Part shown: positions 57,613 through 64,000 of the stretch, one piece after another
Layout of the letters: each line of letters opens with the position of its first letter
Position numbering within the stretch: position 1 is the first letter of the stretch
Origin: Spiroplasma tabanidicola
GTDB lineage: Bacteria > Bacillota_I > Bacilli_A > Mycoplasmatales > Mycoplasmataceae
Direction: 5' to 3'
Assembly (NCBI RefSeq): GCF_009730595.1
Contig: NZ_CP046276.1
Location: forward strand, 620,001 to 684,000
Length of the DNA stretch: 64,000 bases
Notes under the pieces: generated by a model
What the model was told of the DNA's origin: nothing
The model's database searches: none
What the model saw: only the letters and a program-made list of their open reading frames with translations
Program-made: the position numbers and the translations under genes

Positions 57613-59682
57613 TTCTACAACTTTTTTAGATTTAATTTTATATTTATATGATTTTTCACCATTTGTAATATAGTTTTGACAGCTGTTATCTTCTAAAGTG
57701 TTAATTGTTTCTTTACTTGGAAATTGTAACTTATCTTTTTTCATACCTGAAATAAAACAAATTTTAGGTTTAATAGCTTTGACAAATTTATCACTTGTAG
57801 CAGTTTTGCTTCCATGATGACCTACTTGATATAAATCAACACCATTTTTTACAAGTTCTAAAAATAAAGAATTATTTAACATTCTAGCTTCTCTTTTTTT
57901 ACTTGCATCACCTGTAAATAAAAAAGTTTGATTATTTAATTTAACAACAATAATTTGCGAATTATCATTTTCATCTGAGTTACCATACTCATTAAAAATA
58001 TAAAATTTAATATCATCAAACTCAACTAAAATATCTTTTTTTAAATTTCTATAAATATATTTTATAGTAGTTTCTTTTTTGAGTTGTTCTAACGAATTAT
58101 AATGATCACTATGGTTATGAGATATAAATACACTTTGAATTTTATTCAAACCTTTATATTTTAAATAATCCGGTAATGTTGATTTATTTTGACCTACTCC
58201 AGCACCAGCATCAATAACAAAAATATTTGAATTATAATTAATCATAAAAGAATTTCCATTACCAACATTTAGCATTTCGATAGTTTGACTAAAAATATTG
58301 ATAATAGTATTTGTAAAATACATACCTATTAAACTAAATGTCAACATTGAATATAAAAAGAATTTTATTTTTTTATTAAAAATAATAAACTTAGTCAAAA
58401 AATAGAGACTTAAATAATAAATGATAATATAACCAAAATTTATATATCCTGTCAAAGATGTTAAATTATATTTTGAAAAAAAGATTACTGTAAACTTTAA
58501 TAAATTATAGTCAAAATTAAGGAGCGGATTTAAAAATGGTAAAACAAAAAAGAAACTTAATATAAAACTAAGAAAAAATAATGGCAACAAAATTATCTCT
58601 TGTATTTGAGCTAATCAATAAATTTTAAAATCATAAATAATGTTCAAAGGAATAAATACAAGATTAATTACTATAAAATTTATTATCAAGTTAGTACTTT
58701 CTTTTCTATCTTTATATTTTTTTAATAACAAAATGGCTATTGTACAATATACAAATCCAATATTGAATAAGTACATTGGATTTATAAATAATACAATGAA
58801 TCATGTTATTGATAGCTTTGTAATTTTATTTAAATTAAAGTTAAAATATTTTTTTAATTTATTTAACAAAAAACCTATTAAAACTTTTAACAAGGTTGGT
58901 GGCATTCCTATTAAATAACAATAAAAAAACATAAAAATAAGTGAGATAAAACTTAACATTCTATTTTTTTTATACTTTTTTGAAATCAATTTTTTAATAA
59001 ACACCACAAATAAATACAGATATACACCTGAAATATTTGATAAGTAGCTTAAACTTAGGTTTATTAAATTTTTATATACTTCATCATTAGATTTATTTTG
59101 AAAAAGTAACAAGTTAGCTAAATTATTTTCTGAATGATTTAGTTTAAAAAAATAGTATCTAGGATCTTTGAAAAATACTTTTAATATTTTTATATATTCA
59201 ATAGATTCATTAACATTCTTATCGTTTAAATATTTATTAAAATTGAAACTTCAAAAGTTACCATAAACATTGAGTTTCTTAACTTCCCCTACCGCTTTTA
59301 CAACCTCCCCTACCGAAAAATTAGCATCCCCTTTTCATACTAAATATTGTTTAAAACCTTTTACTAAGATTACATATTTTTCTTTTACTTCACTCACATA
59401 GTATATGTCACTGTTTTTAAAAAAATCCACTTTAAATATATAGAAAGTTAAAAAATAAACAAAAAAGATAAAATACAAAATAAAAAAAATATATACTTTT
59501 TTTATAAATAGAAGATAAATGCAAAAGATTAAACCGTAAACAGAAAGTTTAATATAAATGCTAGATATTTTTAAAGTGATGACCACAAATATGATACTAA
59601 AAACATTAAAAGCAAATCAATTGATTCTATTGAATAAGTCTTGGTATAGCTTCTTTATAGAAGGATTTGTTAAATTCACCAT
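57592..59682 (-). CDS. comEC: ComEC/Rec2-type DNA uptake channel protein
   Basis: ComEC carries single-stranded DNA across the membrane in competent bacteria. The 696-residue product has a variable N-terminal part, about ten membrane helices in the ComEC domain, and a C-terminal metallo-beta-lactamase domain with ISHNHSDH (about 520-527) and GHHGSKTATS. The start is the ATG at 59682, inside the upstream gene by 56 nt; the frame is then open all the way with TGA as Trp. It sits in the conserved comEC-holA-rpsT neighbourhood. Whether it still imports DNA is unknown. Confidence 0.88.
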
Positions 59683-60157
59683 TATTAAATACAGCTTTTA
59701 ATTCCTTGTAACACATATCGAAAGTCTTTTTAAAGTTTTTAAATATTTTAATTGTTTTTTGACTATTACTTTTTGTAACACCTTTATTTATAAAAAAAAT
59801 TTCAGTTAAATCTTTTCTTAAAGTTTTTATAGTTTTAATATTTTCTTTAGGTAAAAGCCAAATAATTTTATCTTTTTGAAATAACTTACTAGTTTTTAAT
59901 TCAAAAAAATTAAGTAAATAATTTAAGTTATTATCTTTTAAAAAGTTTTTTTCATTTGTTAAATCTTTATTATACTTTATAGGTTCTGGTAAATATTTTT
60001 TATTTTCTAATTTTATATCATAGACTATTTTAAAACTTATTAAAGAGTTTTCATATATTATGTTTTCTTTTTGTTTTGTATTACTTCTAAAAATTAAAAA
60101 TGATGATAATAAAATTACTAAAACTATTAAAATTAGTAGATATAAATATTTTTTAAT
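59627..60157 (-). CDS. Membrane-anchored protein upstream of comEC, with a probable ATT start
   Basis: An open frame of about 176 residues: a single N-terminal membrane helix (about residues 4-23), then a hydrophilic extracytoplasmic domain of unknown family. A strong Shine-Dalgarno (GGAGG) lies 7 nt upstream of ATT at 60157, and no ATG, GTG or TTG is in frame before residue ~145. The frame is closed upstream by TAA. It overlaps comEC by 56 nt. Position next to comEC suggests a role in DNA uptake, but there is no motif for it. Confidence 0.65.
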   Translation of the reverse strand: MKKYLYLLILIVLVILLSSFLIFRSNTKQKENIIYENSLISFKIVYDIKLENKKYLPEPIKYNKDLTNEKNFLKDNNLNYLLNFFELKTSKLFQKDKIIWLLPKENIKTIKTLRKDLTEIFFINKGVTKSNSQKTIKIFKNFKKTFDMCYKELKAVFNNGEFNKSFYKEAIPRLIQ

Positions 60158-60206
60158 AATTTCACCTCCACTATTTTAATCGTTAATTTTTTAAGATTTT
60201 TTATAT

Positions 60207-60221
60207 AAAAAAAAAAAAAAA
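60207..60221. repeat. Run of 15 A
   Basis: A homopolymer of 15 A lies in the noncoding stretch between the membrane-anchored gene and the IS3 remnant; its length may vary among isolates. Confidence 0.9.
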
Positions 60222-60236
60222 TAAATATACTTTTTC

Positions 60237-61510
60237 AAGTATGCAAAATGTTTTTTTATAAGAATACTTCAAAATTATTTTAATATTCTTTTTTTGAAAT
60301 AAAACCGATATTAACATATGCTTGAGGTCCATTATGTTTAATCATTATTCTTGTATAGTTATAAAAATCTAAATAATTATCTATTATTTTTTTTAGATTA
60401 ATAAAGCTATTTTGTTTTAGTTTCTTTTTTATTATTCTTTTAGTAAAGAAAAAAATTTTACATATTACATTATCAATAGAGTTACCCAGCCTAGATAATT
60501 ATATTATCGAGCTTTTTTGCATATCGTATTGCAAATGCAAATGTGTACTATATTTCGTTATTAGAATTAATAATAAGTTTTTTAAAAATATCTTTTCTAT
60601 GAAACAAAACTTTCTCTAGTGATTTTTTATAAATATTTATATCTTTTTTTAAAGATACTTAATGACCAAATATAAATACAGTATTTGCATCTTTTATAAC
60701 ACTTAAATATGCAAACTTTTTTTAAACTGTATATAAGTTACATTTGTAACTCATAACTCATTTTTTGAATATATAGATCAAATCCTATTAAGATGATTGA
60801 GTCATGTGTTATATTTTTAACTTCATTTTGTTTTCTATGCATTTTTTTTATTCTTATAATTGAATACAGTTTAAATATTTTCATTATTCTAGTTACTTTA
60901 GTTTGACTAACTATAACACCTTTATTATTCACAATTATTTTTATTTTTGGCATCCTATAAATTCCATTGTGTTTAATGAAAATATCTTTTATTTTATAAG
61001 CTAAATTATTAGCTAATTTTAAGTCATATTCTGGCTTATTTTTTTTGCAACAGCTATAATAACTATCTCTAGTTATATTTAATAATTTACATAAATAAAA
61101 AAATTGTATATTTATTTTTATATTTATCTATTGTTTTGTAGAAATTAATTATTCTTTTTCTGAATTCTCCATTAGTTTATTATACTTTTTTAAAACATCA
61201 TTCTCCATTTTTGATATTTTTAGTTTTTTGTTAAGTTCAGTAATTTTCTTATCTTTTGGATCTTTTGAATTAGTTCTAATTTTTCCATTATATTTGTTAT
61301 GCTTTTCTATTTTTTATATAAGTGATTCATCACCATAAACTTTTCAATCTAAACACATTTTTCTAACTGTTGAGTATGAATGTTGTAAATTTTTGATAAT
61401 TATCTAAAAAAAAAATTTTTGATTAAAGTACTTATTTATTAATTTTTTTTAGTATTAAATTTCATAATACTTGATACATTTCCTTTTAAATTTGCCATAA
61501 AAAAATTCTC
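60237..61510 (-). pseudogene. IS3-family element remnant (orfA and orfB fragments)
   Basis: On the minus strand, orfA begins at about 61498 (MANLKGNVSSIMKF after AAGGAG) and continues in shifted frames with STVRKMCLDWKVYG and a coiled coil (KKITELNKKLKISKMEND). orfB pieces follow: LCKLLNITRDSYY and IKDIFIKHNGIYRM, then VIVSQTKVTRIMKIFKLYS near 60900, and the C-terminal FYNYTRIMIKHNGPQAY at about 60330. There are several frameshifts and stops. Imperfect ends AAGTATGCAAAATG near 60237 and AAGTATACATTGTG near 61550 may be its inverted repeats. Confidence 0.7.
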
Positions 61511-61704
61511 CTTATGTAATTTTATGTTTTTTTCAACACAATGTATACTTAGAGAATTATATTCAAGTTTTTTATTAAGTTTATCTTAATTTTTTTAAAT
61601 TAAGTACTCAATCAGTTTACTAATAGTTTTTTCAGTAATAAGAATAATATTGTTAATGCAAATTATTATTTTTTTTTCATTTATTTCTATAAATAGGCGG
61701 AAGA
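61511..61704. other. A/T-rich spacer next to the CRISPR array
   Basis: I see no gene, no tracrRNA anti-repeat and no clear leader in this 194-nt stretch. It contains runs of T and a possible IS3 end near 61550. It borders the first repeat of the array. Confidence 0.6.
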
Positions 61705-64000
61705 GTTCTACTACTACATAATTTTACAGGGTACCATAACTTGTATATTTTTTTTCTACATAATCTTTATGTTCTACTACTACATAATTTTACAGGGTAC
61801 CATAACAAGGAGAAAAATTATGTTTAAAGCTTTATTGTTCTACTACTACATAATTTTACAGGGTACCATAACAATGAAGCAGCGTTAAAAGTTTTGTTGT
61901 TAGTTCTACTACTACATAATTTTACAGGGTACCATAACGGGCTGTAAATGCTTTTGTAAGTTGTGCCAGTTCTACTACTACATAATTTTACAGGGTACCA
62001 TAACTATATAATAAAGCCAACATATCAAAGTTTAGTTCTACTACTACATAATTTTACAGGGTACCATAACTAACTGACCATGTATTGATCTTTACTAGAA
62101 GTTCTACTACTACATAATTTTACAGGGTACCATAACGGTTTGACGACCTTATATCTATTCTTTTTTGTTCTACTACTACATAATTTTACAGGGTACCATA
62201 ACTGATATATTCTAAATATTGATTTGCTAATGGTTCTACTACTACATAATTTTACAGGGTACCATAACAAAAACCTGATTATATTACTTATCAGTTAAGT
62301 TCTACTACTACATAATTTTACAGGGTACCATAACTTGTATTTAGAAAACTCAAAAGTAATAGTAGTTCTACTACTACATAATTTTACAGGGTACCATAAC
62401 CATTAGCAAGTTGGTTGTCTTTATTTACAAGTTCTACTACTACATAATTTTACAGGGTACCATAACACGGCGTTGCTAACCCAGAAGACTTTGCTGGTTC
62501 TACTACTACATAATTTTACAGGGTACCATAACTGATTTCCAGGACAAAAAAGTAGCTTGCCTGTTCTACTACTACATAATTTTACAGGGTACCATAACTA
62601 AATAAACTTTTCATTTTATCTAAATATCGTTCTACTACTACATAATTTTACAGGGTACCATAACTAGGAGCAATTAGCCTTGTAAGAATTGTATGTTCTA
62701 CTACTACATAATTTTACAGGGTACCATAACAAGATGTACATTTTCATAAATCAAACATATGTTCTACTACTACATAATTTTACAGGGTACCATAACTCTG
62801 CTTATTATTCTCTCTCACATTAAATAGTTCTACTACTACATAATTTTACAGGGTACCATAACTAAAAGTAGTCATCTCATACTCACTAAAAGGTTCTACT
62901 ACTACATAATTTTACAGGGTACCATAACTAATATTTTATTTAACTCTTCTAACGCTCAGTTCTACTACTACATAATTTTACAGGGTACCATAACTTGTAT
63001 TGTTTATCTTCAATAGCTTTAGCAGTTCTACTACTACATAATTTTACAGGGTACCATAACTGACTAATCAATAGGGACGCTCCCCTTAAGGTTCTACTAC
63101 TACATAATTTTACAGGGTACCATAACAGGGGGTTTTATCAACAAATTGGAAATACCGTTCTACTACTACATAATTTTACAGGGTACCATAACCATCATAC
63201 TAAATAACATATATATCTAAATGTTCTACTACTACATAATTTTACAGGGTACCATAACGAAAACACAACTCTGTTATAGACATGTTTTGTTCTACTACTA
63301 CATAATTTTACAGGGTACCATAACATATATGATTCTTTAAATGTATTTCTATATGTTCTACTACTACATAATTTTACAGGGTACCATAACATAATAATTG
63401 TCAATGTAAATAAAAGGAGGGTTCTACTACTACATAATTTTACAGGGTACCATAACCTAAAAATATCGCTATCTCTAATTCTAATTGTTCTACTACTACA
63501 TAATTTTACAGGGTACCATAACTGACTAATCTTTTGTTTTTAAACCCTATCAGTTCTACTACTACATAATTTTACAGGGTACCATAACACTTCTCTTTTA
63601 ATTTCTCTAATCTTTTAGGTTCTACTACTACATAATTTTACAGGGTACCATAACCATACAACTTTTTATAATCATCTTTTTTAAGTTCTACTACTACATA
63701 ATTTTACAGGGTACCATAACTAGAAACACAAGTAGTCTTGCCACTATGTCGTTCTACTACTACATAATTTTACAGGGTACCATAACAATCAAGTTTGCTT
63801 GTTAATTGTTTTGCTTGTTCTACTACTACATAATTTTACAGGGTACCATAACATATATACATGTTTATTTTAAACTCTATATGTTCTACTACTACATAAT
63901 TTTACAGGGTACCATAACTTAGATATGTTTAAAACTAATTCTGTCGATGTTCTACTACTACATAATTTTACAGGGTACCATAACGATTTAGATGGAATGA
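61705..64000 (-). CRISPR. CRISPR array, 35 identical repeats, continues past the window
   Basis: The repeat is 36 bp and begins GTTCTACTACTACATAA and ends GGGTACCATAAC on plus. It recurs at exact 66-bp steps from 61705 to 63949 with 34 complete 30-bp spacers and 16 nt of a 35th. All 35 repeats look identical. The length and the GTT...AAC ends fit type II systems. Read on the minus strand the repeat (GTTATGGTACCCTG...) resembles the Streptococcus thermophilus CRISPR1 repeat, so I infer crRNAs from the minus strand and a leader, and perhaps cas9, beyond the right edge. The strand call is inference. Confidence 0.95.

Noticed and set aside
61511-61704. Possible tracrRNA beside the array
   Set aside because: I found no stretch complementary to the repeat in this gap. 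If a tracrRNA exists it is probably beyond the window.
62070-63404. Minus-strand reading frames with repeated WYPVKLCSSRT segments
   Set aside because: They arise because the 66-bp CRISPR period is a multiple of three; the repeat itself is being translated. There is no ribosome binding site or protein-like spacer sequence.
1-64000. tRNA or rRNA genes
   Set aside because: The intergenic gaps were read for cloverleaf sequences and rRNA motifs; none was recognised. A short tRNA could still be missed without a search tool.

Overview
The window reads as a low-GC Mollicutes chromosome of the Spiroplasma/Entomoplasma group. TGA is read as tryptophan throughout: parE, parC, recD2, tkt, comEC and many others stay open only with that code. 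The sequence is very A+T rich, many lipoproteins carry a lipobox Cys at residue 25, and no cell-wall genes are seen. A species cannot be named from the sequence alone.

Layout. 1-7.3 kb: topoisomerase IV (parE, cut by the window edge, and parC, separated by an unrecognised gene) and the helicase gene recD2. 7.3-12.2 kb: membrane proteins and a sugar-catabolism run (nagA, a Gfo/Idh/MocA oxidoreductase, deoC). 12.3-17.1 kb: a large coiled-coil protein, a PTS permease whose IIB domain lacks its cysteine, and rpsU. 17.2-25.2 kb: ruvAB, two lipoproteins, hypothetical genes and an APC-type permease with an unusual leader. 25.3-28.4 kb: yqeG, yqeH, a ROK sugar kinase and ynzC. 28.4-29.9 kb: a decayed IS1202-like element with a long target duplication, lying between ynzC and tkt. 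30-38.8 kb: tkt, yneF, an MBL-fold protein, plsY (minus), an ABC exporter operon, ribF and nfo. 39.3-50.2 kb: a lipoprotein, then nusB, xseA, xseB, a DXS-like gene, tlyA, dinB and a SprT-like protease gene, with two large hypotheticals. 50.3-60.2 kb: mostly minus strand: coaE, a four-gene uncharacterised locus (two membrane proteins, a soluble protein, a small DUF4258-like protein), holA, comEC, and rpsT on plus. 60.2-61.6 kb: wreckage of an IS3-family element. 61.7 kb to the end: a CRISPR array of 35 identical 36-bp repeats with 30-bp spacers that runs off the window; no cas gene is visible.

How the genes fit together. Several runs keep the gene order of walled Firmicutes: ynzC-tkt-yneF, nusB-xseA-xseB-dxs-tlyA, yqeG-yqeH, and comEC-holA-rpsT. 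DNA repair and recombination are well represented (recD2, ruvAB, nfo, xseAB, dinB, comEC). Carbon metabolism is sugar-based (PTS, nagA, ROK kinase, tkt, deoC). Many transcription units end in perfect A/T-rich hairpins with U tracts, often with the stop codon inside the stem.

The most notable items are the perfectly regular CRISPR array, a short upstream reading frame whose stop codon sits in one of two competing hairpins ahead of the permease gene, the cysteine-less PTS IIB domain, the IS element with a 31-bp duplication and doubled end repeat, a degenerate RibF, and the uncharacterised locus at 51.7-56.2 kb.
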